Assembly: GCA_937911855.1 (NCBI GenBank)
Contig: CALDPK010000042.1
Span: 1-12,230 of the forward strand
DNA: 12,230 nt
Source: an uncultured Trueperaceae bacterium
Lineage (GTDB): Bacteria > Deinococcota > Deinococci > Deinococcales > Trueperaceae
Direction: 5' to 3'
The notes below the pieces were generated by a model that was not told where the DNA came from, did no database searches, and saw only the letters and a program-made list of their open reading frames with translations. Made by a program: the position numbers and the translations under genes. Below are positions 1 to 6,764 of this stretch, piece by piece (position 1 is the stretch's first letter; each line of letters opens with the position of its first letter).

Positions 1-130
1 CCTGCACGAAGTACCAGTTGCGCAGCAGGTTCTGCACGTTGTGGTACATCATGATGTCGGCCTCGAGAATCTCCCCGGTGCGCGGGTCGTGCACATGTGG
101 GCCGACCGCGTTCTCGACGGGTGACGGCAT
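1..130 (-). pseudogene. 5'-truncated zinc-dependent metalloprotease fragment (DUF5117-type), continuing off the left edge
   Basis: The minus-strand frame reads M-P-S-P-V-E-N-A, then GPHVHDPRTGEILEADI, a YHN triplet and a WYFVQ motif. From memory this matches the central part of large secreted zinc metalloproteases of the DUF5117/DUF4953 type. In that family the block lies several hundred residues into the protein, just before the HExxH zinc site, which here would lie outside the window. Going upstream, the open frame meets a TAA at 167-169 inside palindrome A. Nothing resembling the missing N-terminal half follows it in 175-375. The first ATG (128-130) has no clear ribosome binding site. I infer a broken gene whose 5' part was lost at the repeat. 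The family call rests on about 43 residues and is moderate; a short novel ORF is the alternative. Confidence 0.55.
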
Positions 131-142
131 CCAGTGGCAGTC

Positions 143-174
143 GGTACTGACGTTGTACTCACGACGTTAGTACC
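143..174 (-). repeat. Palindromic element copy A (32-nt hairpin)
   Basis: The + strand folds as a 14-bp stem containing two G-T wobbles, closed by the 4-nt loop ACTC. The outer arms are GGTACTGACG and CGTTAGTACC. The tail (about 116-142) lies on the left, so I assign the element to the minus strand. Tail and hairpin together match copy B closely: 23 of 27 tail positions agree. It sits exactly at the 5' break of the metalloprotease fragment and supplies an in-frame TAA. Immediately to the right is a small imperfect inverted repeat (175-197, GCTGGCCA and TGGCAGC). Confidence 0.9.
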
Positions 175-375
175 GCTGGCCATAAAATACTGGCAGCCGT
201 GAGGGGAGCGCGGATCAATCCTGGCGCGGGGCAATGCCGAATCAGCTGATTTCCAGGCCTGCTGCCATTCGCTACCCGGCTCTCACAGAATTTGTATTAA
301 AATGCTTGCTTGGCGCACCCACCTGGCGCGCCCCGCTTCCCACGTATGGGACCCCAACTGAAAGCTAAATACTGA

Positions 376-1875
376 ATGAAAAATAATACCGCAGCAGTTC
401 GTGTCGCTGAAAATTCCTCCGTGCCGCGCTCGGTGGTGACAGTGCTTGCCGTACTGGTCTTCACCGCCTTCGTGATGATGCTGAACGAAACATCGCTCAG
501 CGTCGCGATGCTTTCAATCATGGACGACTATTCCATCGACGCCGGCGTCGCCCAGTGGCTGATGACCGGATTCATGCTGACCATGGCCGTGGTACTTCCC
601 ACCACGGGCTGGCTGCTGCAGCGGTACAGCACCAAGACCGTGTTCACCCTGGCCGTCAGCAGTTTCCTGATCGGCACACTCATCTCGGCAATCGCGCCAA
701 CTTTCGGCCAGCTGCTGGTTGGTCGCGTGGCCCAGGGCATCGGAACGGCCATCATCATGCCGCTCCTCATGACCGTAGCCATGACGCTCGTACCGTCTTC
801 GCGGCGCGGTGCCGTGATGGGCCTGATTTCAGTCGTCATGGCGGTCGCCCCGGCCATGGGACCGACCGTATCGGGATTGATTCTCAGTTTCGCTTCCTGG
901 CACGGCATCTTCTGGACGATGCTTCCGCTCGTCGCAATTGCCGGCTTAATCGGTTACATGCGCCTGACCGACGTGAGTACCGGCAAGGCCCCGCCGTTCG
1001 ACCTGCTGTCAGTGATCCTGTCGGTATTCGCCTTCGGCGGACTGGTCTACGGCCTGAGCTCCATCGGCCAGATCATCGAGGGTGACCAGGCCGGTCAGTC
1101 TGCACTGGCGATTCTGGTTGTCGGCGTGATCGGATTGGCCCTGTTCGTCTGGCGCCAGCTGGCCCGAGGCCGGAACGACCGCGCGCTGCTCGATCTGCGC
1201 CCACTGAAAATCCGCAACTTTACCCTATCGGTGCTGGTGCTTGTCTGCCTTTTCGGCGCCATGCTCGGCGTGTTGAATACACTGCCGCTCTACCTGCAGG
1301 GTTCCCTGCTCGTGTCCGTGCTCGCCTCAGGCCTCATCCTGCTGCCGGGCGGCCTGCTCAACGGTGCGCTCTCCCCGTTCGTCGGGCGGTTCTTTGACCG
1401 TCACGGTCCCCGTCCACTCATCATCCCCGGCATGACGCTGGTGGTGGCCACCATGTTCTGGCTGTCAACCGTTACCGAAAACACGGCCGTGAGCCTCGTC
1501 GTCACCATCCACGTTCTGTTCAGCGCCGGACTTGCGCTGCTGTTCACGGCACTCATGACCACCGCGCTGGGCTCCCTGCCCCGGGGGCTTTACGGCCACG
1601 GTTCGGCCATCATGAACACACTGCAACAGCTGGCTGGCGCGGCAGGCACAGCTGTGATGCTGACCATCTACAGCAGCCGGTCTGCGGCAGAACTCGCTGC
1701 AGGAGCTTCCGAAACGGCGGCGCTCGCCACCGGCGCCAGCACGGCGTTTCTGACCTCTGCCTTCATCGCGGTCATAGCGCTGGGCATGTCCGTGTTCATC
1801 CAGCGTGCTCCGGTGGAACAATCGGGCGATGTAGCAGTTAAACCGAGAGAGGTTGCTGCGCCTGCTGGGGACTGA
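376..1875 (+). CDS. DHA2-family (EmrB/QacA-type) MFS drug efflux transporter
   Basis: This 499-aa inner-membrane protein has the length and hydrophobicity of a 14-TM DHA2 proton antiporter. The MFS signatures are visible. Motif A (GWLLQRYSTKTV) is at about 78-89. Motif B (LLVGRVAQGIGTA) is at about 113-125. The antiporter motif C, ending in APAMGPTVSG, is at about 149-167. In the first helix, where the family usually has LDxTIVNVALP, this protein has an NETSLSVAML stretch, so Glu38 replaces the usual Asp. The family exports drugs and other hydrophobic toxicants; the substrate cannot be read from the sequence. The ATG has no clear Shine-Dalgarno sequence. No EmrA-type adaptor or dedicated regulator lies beside it, only the broken XRE fragment. 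The gene is alone between palindromes A and B, like a repeat-bounded unit. Confidence 0.9.
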   Translation: MKNNTAAVRVAENSSVPRSVVTVLAVLVFTAFVMMLNETSLSVAMLSIMDDYSIDAGVAQWLMTGFMLTMAVVLPTTGWLLQRYSTKTVFTLAVSSFLIGTLISAIAPTFGQLLVGRVAQGIGTAIIMPLLMTVAMTLVPSSRRGAVMGLISVVMAVAPAMGPTVSGLILSFASWHGIFWTMLPLVAIAGLIGYMRLTDVSTGKAPPFDLLSVILSVFAFGGLVYGLSSIGQIIEGDQAGQSALAILVVGVIGLALFVWRQLARGRNDRALLDLRPLKIRNFTLSVLVLVCLFGAMLGVLNTLPLYLQGSLLVSVLASGLILLPGGLLNGALSPFVGRFFDRHGPRPLIIPGMTLVVATMFWLSTVTENTAVSLVVTIHVLFSAGLALLFTALMTTALGSLPRGLYGHGSAIMNTLQQLAGAAGTAVMLTIYSSRSAAELAAGASETAALATGASTAFLTSAFIAVIALGMSVFIQRAPVEQSGDVAVKPREVAAPAGD

Positions 1876-1887
1876 CATTTGAGGTTG

Positions 1888-1920
1888 GGCGGCCCACCGG
1901 ACTGGTCATCTGGTGGCGCC
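1888..1920 (+). terminator. Possible terminator hairpin after the MFS gene
   Basis: Thirteen nt after the MFS stop codon, GGCG + CCACC (2-nt bulge) can pair with GGTGG + CGCC across a 13-nt loop, and a pyrimidine-rich TCCTTCT follows. There is no true T run, so a weak or Rho-assisted end is as likely as an intrinsic terminator. Confidence 0.3.
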
Positions 1921-1997
1921 TCCTTCTGACGCAGCCGCAAGTTGGGGGTTGCCAGACCCGTGGGTCAGTCGACGGGTGCCGGCATTCAGTCGCAGTA

Positions 1998-2029
1998 GGT
2001 ACTTACGTCGTAATTACAACGTCAGTACC
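1998..2029 (-). repeat. Palindromic element copy B (32-nt hairpin)
   Basis: The arms are GGTACTTACG and CGTCAGTACC, with loop AATT. Its tail (about 1971-1997) is on the left and is the closest relative of the copy A tail, in the same orientation. It lies exactly at the 3' break of the XRE fragment, whose frame stops at the TGA within the repeat (2022-2024). Apart from the weak hairpin at 1888-1920, nothing else was recognised between the MFS stop and this element. Confidence 0.9.
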
Positions 2030-2156
2030 GACCGCGGGAAACATGTGACTCACTGATGTTCACACGCTCGGCCATGTCCTCCTGCCGCAGTCCGTACTCA
2101 CCCCTCAGCTCGGCGAGTTTATGATTATGGGGTTTCCCATCCGCAACTGCATCGCG
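2022..2156 (-). pseudogene. XRE/Cro-type HTH regulator fragment, broken at both ends
   Basis: An open frame of 44 codons contains the stretch HKLAELRGEYGLRQEDMAER, then VNISESHVSR. This is the helix-turn-helix core of XRE (Cro/C1) regulators, including the L-x-Q-E-x-x-A helix 2 and the S-x-S-x-V-S-R recognition helix. In intact proteins the next residues are typically I/L-E-x-G and more helices. Here the frame enters palindrome B and ends in G-R-Y-stop. Upstream it is closed by a TAG (2157-2159) with no ATG, GTG or TTG between. The fragment is too short for translation-based gene finders and is probably a relic. It may once have regulated a neighbouring gene, but that is inference. Confidence 0.6.
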
Positions 2157-2169
2157 CTATGGTCACAGT

Positions 2170-2562
2170 GTGTCGGAGAGAATCGCAACCCTTGATCATC
2201 AAATAATCCTGGCTCGTGACAACGCGGAGTCAGCCGATTTCCTGGCCAGCATTCTTGGACTGGCACCACCAGGACGCCAGAGCATCTTCACCACAGTCGA
2301 GCTCGGGAACCAGACCACCATTCTGTTCAAAACGGTGCAGACCGACTTTCCCGGCCAGCATTACGCGTTCCGGGTGGCGCCCGCAGCGTTCCGGACGATC
2401 CTGCAACGTCTCATTGACCGGAGCGTTGCCTACTGGGCGACTCCTCAGGGCGGTGGTGTGGGTGAAATCTACGAACTGAACGGCGAAACCGGTTTCTACT
2501 TTCATGACCCGAGCGGCCATCAGCTGGAAGTGCTCACGGAAACGGCCGGCCTGACCGACTAA
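2170..2562 (+). CDS. VOC (glyoxalase/bleomycin-resistance fold) family protein
   Basis: This 130-aa protein is a single-chain member of the vicinal oxygen chelate superfamily. The usual metal ligands are in place: His10 (TLDHQII), His64 (QHYAFRV) and Glu120 (GHQLEV), the last within the family's HDPSGHxLEV ending. Members include glyoxalase I, dioxygenases and fosfomycin or bleomycin resistance proteins. The sequence alone does not decide the substrate, and the short length suggests a dimer. The start is GTG at 2170 because no upstream in-frame start gives a better N-terminus before the L-D-H strand. No Shine-Dalgarno is seen. A TATGGT at 2158-2163 lies seven nt before the GTG, so a leaderless transcript is possible. 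The stop is 9 nt before the next ATG, so the two genes are probably co-transcribed. Confidence 0.82.
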   Translation: MSERIATLDHQIILARDNAESADFLASILGLAPPGRQSIFTTVELGNQTTILFKTVQTDFPGQHYAFRVAPAAFRTILQRLIDRSVAYWATPQGGGVGEIYELNGETGFYFHDPSGHQLEVLTETAGLTD

Positions 2563-2571
2563 GATCCAGAC

Positions 2572-3459
2572 ATGCGAGTCCTTGTCACGGGCGCAACCGG
2601 TTTCGTCGGCACTGAGGTGTGTAAGCGGCTGGTCGCCGACGGCCACGAGGTTACCGGCCTCAGCCGCAGTGGCCGCGGTGGTGCTCCCAGCGTCCGGCAA
2701 GTAAAGGGCGACGTTACAAGCGGCGCCGGCCTGAGCAGCGCAATCGCTGGCACCGATGCTGTGGTGCACCTGGTGGGCATCATCCGCGAAGGTGGCGGCC
2801 TGACTTTCATGGACGTTCACGTCACCGGAACACAGAACGTGATCACGGCGATGCGCGAGGCTGGCGTCCGCCGGCTCATCCACATGAGCGCACTCGGCGC
2901 GCGGCCGGACGCTGCCAGCGATTACCAGAGCAGCAAAGCCACGGCGGAGCAGTTGGTCGCTGACTCGGACCTGGCCTGGACAATCATGCGACCCAGCCTG
3001 ATCTTCGGCGTCGGCGACGACTTCTTCGGCAACACATTGAGGAACCTGGTCCGCCTGCCGCCAGTCGTGCCTGTCGTCGGAACGGGCGAATACCGGTTCA
3101 GGCCGATCTCGATCGCTGACGTCGCCACCGCGTTCAGCAAAGCACTGGAACTGCCGGAAACCGAAGGTCGCCGCTTCGACCTGACCGGCCCCCGCGAGTA
3201 CACTCTGCGCGAACTGCTGCTGCTCGTCCGCGCCGAACTCGGTCTGAAGAAGCCACTCGTCAACGTGCCGCTGCCACTCATGCGGCTGGGCACCCAGCTG
3301 TTCCGCCTCCTCCCCAACCCGCCGATCACGCGCGACGAGTTGCTGATGCTGCTGGCCGGCAACACGGGTGAGCCGGAACCGGCGAAGAGCGTGTTCGGCC
3401 TGGAGATGCGGGAGCTCGAGGATGCTCTTGAGGAGATACTCAACCTGCCCAAAGGCTGA
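2572..3459 (+). CDS. Complex I NDUFA9-like atypical SDR, NAD(P)-binding protein
   Basis: This 295-aa Rossmann-fold protein starts with beta strand MRVLVTG and the dinucleotide-binding GATGFVG at 7-13. It has the HLVGIIREGG stretch (66-75), which I associate with bacterial NDUFA9-like proteins. A Ser (S106) and Y118-x3-K122 stand in the SDR catalytic positions. MRPSLIFGVGDDFF (139-152) and the middle-region FRPISIADVA are also typical of atypical/extended SDRs. In eukaryotes NDUFA9 is an accessory subunit of respiratory complex I. Bacterial homologues are mostly uncharacterised oxidoreductase-like proteins, so the reaction is unknown. The ATG follows the VOC stop by 9 nt with only weak Shine-Dalgarno complementarity. 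The pair VOC plus SDR could handle reactive carbonyls, but that is inference. Confidence 0.85.
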   Translation: MRVLVTGATGFVGTEVCKRLVADGHEVTGLSRSGRGGAPSVRQVKGDVTSGAGLSSAIAGTDAVVHLVGIIREGGGLTFMDVHVTGTQNVITAMREAGVRRLIHMSALGARPDAASDYQSSKATAEQLVADSDLAWTIMRPSLIFGVGDDFFGNTLRNLVRLPPVVPVVGTGEYRFRPISIADVATAFSKALELPETEGRRFDLTGPREYTLRELLLLVRAELGLKKPLVNVPLPLMRLGTQLFRLLPNPPITRDELLMLLAGNTGEPEPAKSVFGLEMRELEDALEEILNLPKG

Positions 3460-3483
3460 CACACGTATGGTAGACTGCCACCT

Positions 3484-3705
3484 ATGCGGAAATCTACCGT
3501 TTATCTTCCCGAGGAGATAAAAGCCCAATTGCGCGACGTCGCAGCTCGTGAGCAGCGCAGCGAAGCCGACATTATCAGAGAATCCATTGAATTGAATCTC
3601 AGGCTGAAAAATGCTCCCCGACCAACACTCCCACTTTTTCAGGGCGCTCCACCCGACCTGGCGGAAAACCCTGACGCTTACCTCGAAGGTTTTGGGGAAA
3701 AATGA
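3484..3705 (+). CDS. vapB: VapB-type ribbon-helix-helix antitoxin
   Basis: This 73-aa protein has an N-terminal RHH DNA-binding domain: strand KSTVYLP at 3-9, then two helices (about 10-22 and 26-40) with the E-A-D-I-I-R-E-S-I pattern of the second helix. The C-terminal tail (about 45-73) is rich in Pro, Asp and Glu and would wrap the toxin. It overlaps the PIN toxin gene by ATGA (3702-3705), the standard layout of an autoregulated vapBC pair. No Shine-Dalgarno precedes the ATG. A TATGGTAGACT stretch (3466-3476) could hold the -10 region, putting the transcript start very near the ATG. The family normally represses its own operon with toxin as co-repressor; no clear operator was identified here. 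Confidence 0.85.
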   Translation: MRKSTVYLPEEIKAQLRDVAAREQRSEADIIRESIELNLRLKNAPRPTLPLFQGAPPDLAENPDAYLEGFGEK

Positions 3706-4124
3706 TTGCGCTGGATACAAGTGGCCTCTTAGCAGCACTTGATCCAGGGCAGTCGTCCCACACGCGTGCCAAAGCAGCGCTCGAGGCCGCAGTGCCACCG
3801 TTGCTGCTGTCTCCATTCATTCTCGCGGAACTGGATTACTTGATTGGCAAGCATGTGAGTCCAAAAGCCGCACAATCACTGTTGGATGAGGTCGCACACG
3901 GCGCTTACTACCTCGTCGCCTTTGATAACGAGGCCATCCAGGGCTCTCTCGAATTGATTCAGAGATACGCCGATATGAACATAGGCTTAGCTGATGCGTC
4001 TGTCTGGTACCTCGCCGTTCGATACCGAAGTCGCGACATCCTGACTCTGGATGAAAGGCACTTTCGGGCATTCACAGATTTCAGCGGCCGTCCGTTTCGT
4101 TTGCTGCCGGTTGATGCAATCTGA
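3702..4124 (+). CDS. vapC: VapC-type PIN-domain ribonuclease toxin
   Basis: This 140-aa PIN domain has all four acidic residues expected at the Mg2+ site: Asp5 (IALDTSGLL), Glu43 (ILAELDYL), Asp98 (IGLADAS) and Asp117 (ILTLDERHF). The toxin therefore looks catalytically intact. VapC toxins cleave tRNA or rRNA and halt translation until bound by VapB. The start ATG overlaps the antitoxin stop by 4 nt, so translation is coupled. The length is normal for the family. A structured inverted-repeat region (4131-4188) follows shortly after the stop. I found no palindromic element of the A-I family next to this pair, in contrast to the second toxin-antitoxin pair. Confidence 0.9.
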   Translation: MIALDTSGLLAALDPGQSSHTRAKAALEAAVPPLLLSPFILAELDYLIGKHVSPKAAQSLLDEVAHGAYYLVAFDNEAIQGSLELIQRYADMNIGLADASVWYLAVRYRSRDILTLDERHFRAFTDFSGRPFRLLPVDAI

Positions 4125-4130
4125 TGCGGA

Positions 4131-4188
4131 GAAAGCGTCTGTATTGATCAGCTTGCAGCACGCGCCGCAGCATGCAAGTTACGCTTTC
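4131..4188. repeat. Nested inverted repeats between vapC and the serine hydrolase gene
   Basis: Perfect 8-nt outer arms GAAAGCGT (4131-4138) and ACGCTTTC (4181-4188) enclose 6-nt arms CTTGCA (4152-4157) and TGCAAG (4173-4178). The outer loop is asymmetric (13 nt against 2 nt). It lies in the 90-nt gap after vapC and just before the AGGAG of the next gene. It could be a terminator for the vapBC run or a leader structure. No T run follows. Confidence 0.4.
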
Positions 4189-4214
4189 ATAAACCCAGAC
4201 AGGAGTCCGCCGCC

Positions 4215-5600
4215 ATGCCCAGCACCGCCTACCGCAATTACCTGACTGAAGCCCTTCCCCGTTACCGGGTGCCGGGCGCCGCCGTCCTGCTGGAACGCGA
4301 AGGCGAGGTGCTCCTGCACGAAGGTTTCGGCTTCGCAGACGTGGCTGATGAGCGGCGCGTCACGCCGGACACGGTATTCGGCATCGCGTCGATCACCAAG
4401 TCGTTCACCACGATGTCCGTGCTGCAGTTGGCCGAAGCCGGCAGGCTCCGCGAAGACCAGCGCGCAGCCGAATTCTTCCCTTCCTTCGCCAGACCCGGCC
4501 TGGACCGCATCGAACTACGGCACCTGATGAGCAACTCGAGTGGCCTGCCGCCGATGGGCTTCCGCCGCAACGCGCTTTCGCGCAGCATCGAAGCCGATCC
4601 GTCGCGCGAACTGCTCGGCCTGGACATGAAAGACCACTTGCCGCCCATCGACACTGCCGAGGAGCTAGCCGCCGCAATCGCCGAGCTGAACCCGGCCCTG
4701 CTCGGCGAACCGGGCACGATATACAGCTACTCGAACGAAGCGTTCGGCCTGCTGACGCGCGTCATCGAGCTGGCCTCCGGCCGGGATTACGTCGATTACG
4801 TGACCGACAACATCCTGAGGCCGCTCGACATGACCCGCAGCGTGTTCCGCCTGGACGACCTGGCCGCGCTCGACGACGTCAGCAACCTCTACAGTTACAT
4901 CGGCGGCTTCAAGCGCGTCGAAGCCACGCCCGGTTATTACTGGGCTCCGTCGCTGATCGGCACGGGCTACCTGCGCTCGACGGTAGCGGACCTGGCCCGC
5001 TACGCCGCGGTACATAACGGCCGGAGTCCGGTGGAGGTCCTCTCGCCCGCCGGCGTCAAACGCATGAGCGAGCCGGTCGTCCAGGTCAGCCCCGGTGTGC
5101 ATTACGGTTACGGCCTGATGATCCGCGGCGAGCAGCACGGCGTCCGCACCATCCACCACGGCGGCTCGACGAAGGGCGTCGGGGCCCACCTGGCGATGGT
5201 GCCCTCGGCCGGCGTGACCTGCGTCGTGCTGACCAACATCACCAACTGCCCGGTCTCCGATTTCGCCTTCACCGGCGTCAACGCAGCCCTCGGCCTGCCG
5301 CTGGACACGCCGCAGCAGCGGTTCGAAGCAGTCGACGTCGATCCGGAAACACTGGAAACTTATGTCGGCACGTTCAGCAGCCTGGAGTTCGAAAAGGTAC
5401 GCATCGAACTTGACCACGGCGAGCTCATCGCGCACAGCGGCACGACCTCGGCGCCAGCCACTCCCGTCGCCGGCAACGCCCTCACCTTCGAGCAGAACGG
5501 TTCGACGCTTCTCGCGCAGTTCCTTGAGCCCTCAGCTGCTGGCGGTTACGAAACCATCCGCTTCGGCTCGCGCGTCCTGCACCGGGATCACGGGGAGTAA
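4215..5600 (+). CDS. Class C beta-lactamase-like serine hydrolase (penicillin-binding-protein/esterase fold)
   Basis: This 461-aa protein of the beta-lactamase/transpeptidase-like superfamily has S59-I-T-K62 (SxxK nucleophile motif), Y172-S-N174 (the YxN motif in IYSYSNEAFG) and H315-G-G-S in place of KTG (IHHGGSTKG). The H-x-G variant is common in EstB-type esterases and D-aminopeptidases rather than true beta-lactamases. Residues from about 365 to 461 form a separate small beta-rich C-terminal domain, as in Pab87-like or DUF3471-type family members. No signal peptide is seen, so it is probably cytoplasmic. The ATG has a clear AGGAG (4201-4205) nine nt upstream. Its 3' end overlaps the convergent DUF488 gene by 13 nt. 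The substrate is unknown; calling it a resistance enzyme would go beyond the evidence. Confidence 0.88.
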   Translation: MPSTAYRNYLTEALPRYRVPGAAVLLEREGEVLLHEGFGFADVADERRVTPDTVFGIASITKSFTTMSVLQLAEAGRLREDQRAAEFFPSFARPGLDRIELRHLMSNSSGLPPMGFRRNALSRSIEADPSRELLGLDMKDHLPPIDTAEELAAAIAELNPALLGEPGTIYSYSNEAFGLLTRVIELASGRDYVDYVTDNILRPLDMTRSVFRLDDLAALDDVSNLYSYIGGFKRVEATPGYYWAPSLIGTGYLRSTVADLARYAAVHNGRSPVEVLSPAGVKRMSEPVVQVSPGVHYGYGLMIRGEQHGVRTIHHGGSTKGVGAHLAMVPSAGVTCVVLTNITNCPVSDFAFTGVNAALGLPLDTPQQRFEAVDVDPETLETYVGTFSSLEFEKVRIELDHGELIAHSGTTSAPATPVAGNALTFEQNGSTLLAQFLEPSAAGGYETIRFGSRVLHRDHGE

Positions 5601-6109
5601 GTCAGCTCGCCGTCGGTGACCTTGGCAGCGGAGGTGTATGGGTGTTCCTGCTGTTTGGTAGGTGACATCAGGTGCATTACCGTGTGTCCGTCGGCCTTCA
5701 GCCGGTCGGCGACGAGCCCGCGGTGGCAGCGCCACCACACGGCTTCCGAGCACATGAACGCCACGCGCTGTTCACGGGCGGCGGCCAGGAGCTGCTCGAT
5801 CCCGTCCCGGAACTCATCGCTTGCCATGTGGTCGGCGTAACCCTGGAATGATTTGTTGCGCCAGGCGGTGTTGGGCGAGTCGGGAGCCACGGGCCTGCGG
5901 CCACCCAGTTCCGGCAGGTGCAGGTAGTCGATGCCGTGCTCTTGGAGCAACCCCGGCAGCTCATCCTGACCGAAATGCGGGTGTTTCCTCGAGCCGGGAA
6001 AACGCCGTACGTCCGCGACCAGCTCGATGTCCCCACTCCGCAGGATCTCGAGGAACTCGTCGAACGACCGGTTCGAGTGGCCGATCGTCCACAGGGTGAG
6101 ACTCGTCAT
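5588..6109 (-). CDS. DUF488 family protein
   Basis: This 173-aa protein has the family hallmarks: TIGHSNR at 8-14, the DVRRFPGSRKHPHF stretch (33-46), a central LGG at about 68-70, and the Cys-rich C-terminal motif CSEAVWWRCHRGLVAD (120-135). The two conserved Cys (120 and 128) and His129 are intact. The family is widespread but its biochemical role is not settled, so I give none. The start ATG at 6109 is chosen because the conserved N-terminal TIGHSNR begins seven residues later. Its Shine-Dalgarno is weak. It converges on the serine hydrolase gene, and the last 13 nt of the two coding regions overlap on opposite strands. It appears monocistronic. Confidence 0.88.
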   Translation of the reverse strand: MTSLTLWTIGHSNRSFDEFLEILRSGDIELVADVRRFPGSRKHPHFGQDELPGLLQEHGIDYLHLPELGGRRPVAPDSPNTAWRNKSFQGYADHMASDEFRDGIEQLLAAAREQRVAFMCSEAVWWRCHRGLVADRLKADGHTVMHLMSPTKQQEHPYTSAAKVTDGELTYSP

Positions 6110-6200
6110 GTTCCGGTTGTACTGTTGCGGGCGTCAGTTTACAGGGGCTTGGGCCACCTGTTTTCGCAGCCAGACATCTATGCCTCTTAACAAACCCTAT

Positions 6201-6244
6201 GCGGCTAAGTTAACTAACGCCTGCCCTTGGTTAACCTTAGCGGC
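6201..6244. repeat. Imperfect inverted repeat upstream of DUF488
   Basis: GCGGCTAAG-TTAAC (6201-6214) pairs with GTTAAC-CTTAGCGGC (6230-6244), with one mismatch and one bulge around a 15-nt loop. It lies in the 364-nt gap 6110-6473, which has no convincing gene and otherwise holds palindromes C and D. Each arm contains a GTTAAC. It could be a regulator site for DUF488 or a decayed mobile-element end. It has a different sequence from the A-I palindromes. Confidence 0.4.
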
Positions 6245-6319
6245 CTAAGGCTGGCGTCATACGGCCCGGGTGAAATTGGGTGGCCACAAAATCCGGGATA
6301 TGAAATCAATTTCTGGCGT

Positions 6320-6351
6320 GGTACTGACGACGTACTGTCATGGTCAGTACC
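6320..6351 (-). repeat. Palindromic element copy C (32-nt hairpin)
   Basis: The arms GGTACTGAC and GTCAGTACC are a perfect 9-bp match. The inner part is degenerate. Its left flank no longer matches the tail consensus, so orientation rests on the core and the peptide-like reading (GTDHDSTSSVP on the minus strand). It lies 72 nt before copy D, on the 5' side of the second toxin-antitoxin pair. Confidence 0.85.
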
Positions 6352-6422
6352 AACACCGGACATAGAAGCCCAGACGATTGCCCGGACTGAACCCATCAAA
6401 AACAAAACCCATGCGCCGCTCT

Positions 6423-6455
6423 GCTACTGACGGAGCCTACACTCTTGTCAGTACC
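6423..6455. repeat. Palindromic element copy D (degenerate, 33 nt) in the leader of the second toxin-antitoxin pair
   Basis: The outer TACTGAC and GTCAGTA are a perfect 7-bp inverted match and the right end is the family GTCAGTACC. The left end begins GCTACT, the interior differs and there is one extra nt. It ends 5 nt before the GAGGAGG ribosome binding site. A TACACT (6438-6443) in its centre is a possible -10 hexamer. That position suits an operator for the antitoxin, whether or not it began as a mobile repeat. Confidence 0.6.
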
Positions 6456-6473
6456 TGTGAGAGGAGGCATCAA

Positions 6474-6764
6474 ATGAAAGCCGGCAAGGACGCTGTCTTC
6501 ACCTTGAAGCTGGAACGGCAGCTGCGGGAAGATTTCACGGAAGCTGCCGCACGGGCAAGAAGGACTGCATCGGATGTCGTCCGTGAGCTGATGCGCGACT
6601 ACATCAAACGCCGCCACCAGGAAGAGAACTACCTCAAGTACCTGCGGGAACGGGTCGACACGGCGCGTGTCCTCGCTACGGACGGCGACTTCGTACCACC
6701 TGACGTAGCCGCCAAGTTCTTCGCCTCGCTGCGCGGCGAAACCAAGTTCGAGTTCGAAGAATGA
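6474..6764 (+). CDS. Ribbon-helix-helix antitoxin of a ParDE/RelBE-like pair
   Basis: This 96-aa protein has an N-terminal strand DAVFTLKL (6-13), then two helices (about 14-28 and 32-45) with the TASDVVRELMRDYIKRR pattern of an RHH second helix. A charged C-terminal extension (about 46-96, including FVPPDVAAKFFASLR) is suited to binding the toxin. The start is ATG 6474, not the upstream in-frame ATG at 6378. It has GAGGAGG at 6461-6467 with a 6-nt spacer and gives the canonical RHH N-terminus, while the extra residues upstream would be read through palindrome D. The stop overlaps the toxin start (ATGA). Autorepression at copy D is plausible but unproven. Confidence 0.82.
   Translation: MKAGKDAVFTLKLERQLREDFTEAAARARRTASDVVRELMRDYIKRRHQEENYLKYLRERVDTARVLATDGDFVPPDVAAKFFASLRGETKFEFEE

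Noticed and set aside
296..303. TAAAAT as a -10 box for the MFS gene
   Set aside because: No -35 at a suitable distance, so there is not enough to call a promoter.
2230..3816. A 528-codon minus-strand open frame across the VOC, SDR and TA genes
   Set aside because: It overlaps four well-supported plus-strand genes, has no recognisable motif and is a GC-rich shadow frame.
6119..6141. A possible tenth, decayed palindrome copy (GTACTG ... CGTCAGTTTAC)
   Set aside because: It is shorter, has poor pairing and lacks the GG/CC ends and a tail; chance similarity cannot be excluded.
6227..6430. A 67-codon plus-strand open frame upstream of the second TA pair
   Set aside because: It runs through palindrome C and the inverted-repeat region, has no ribosome binding site and shows no protein-like motif.
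6378..6473. An upstream start for the RHH antitoxin
   Set aside because: It would add 32 residues read through palindrome D. The ATG at 6474 has a strong GAGGAGG and gives the normal RHH N-terminus.
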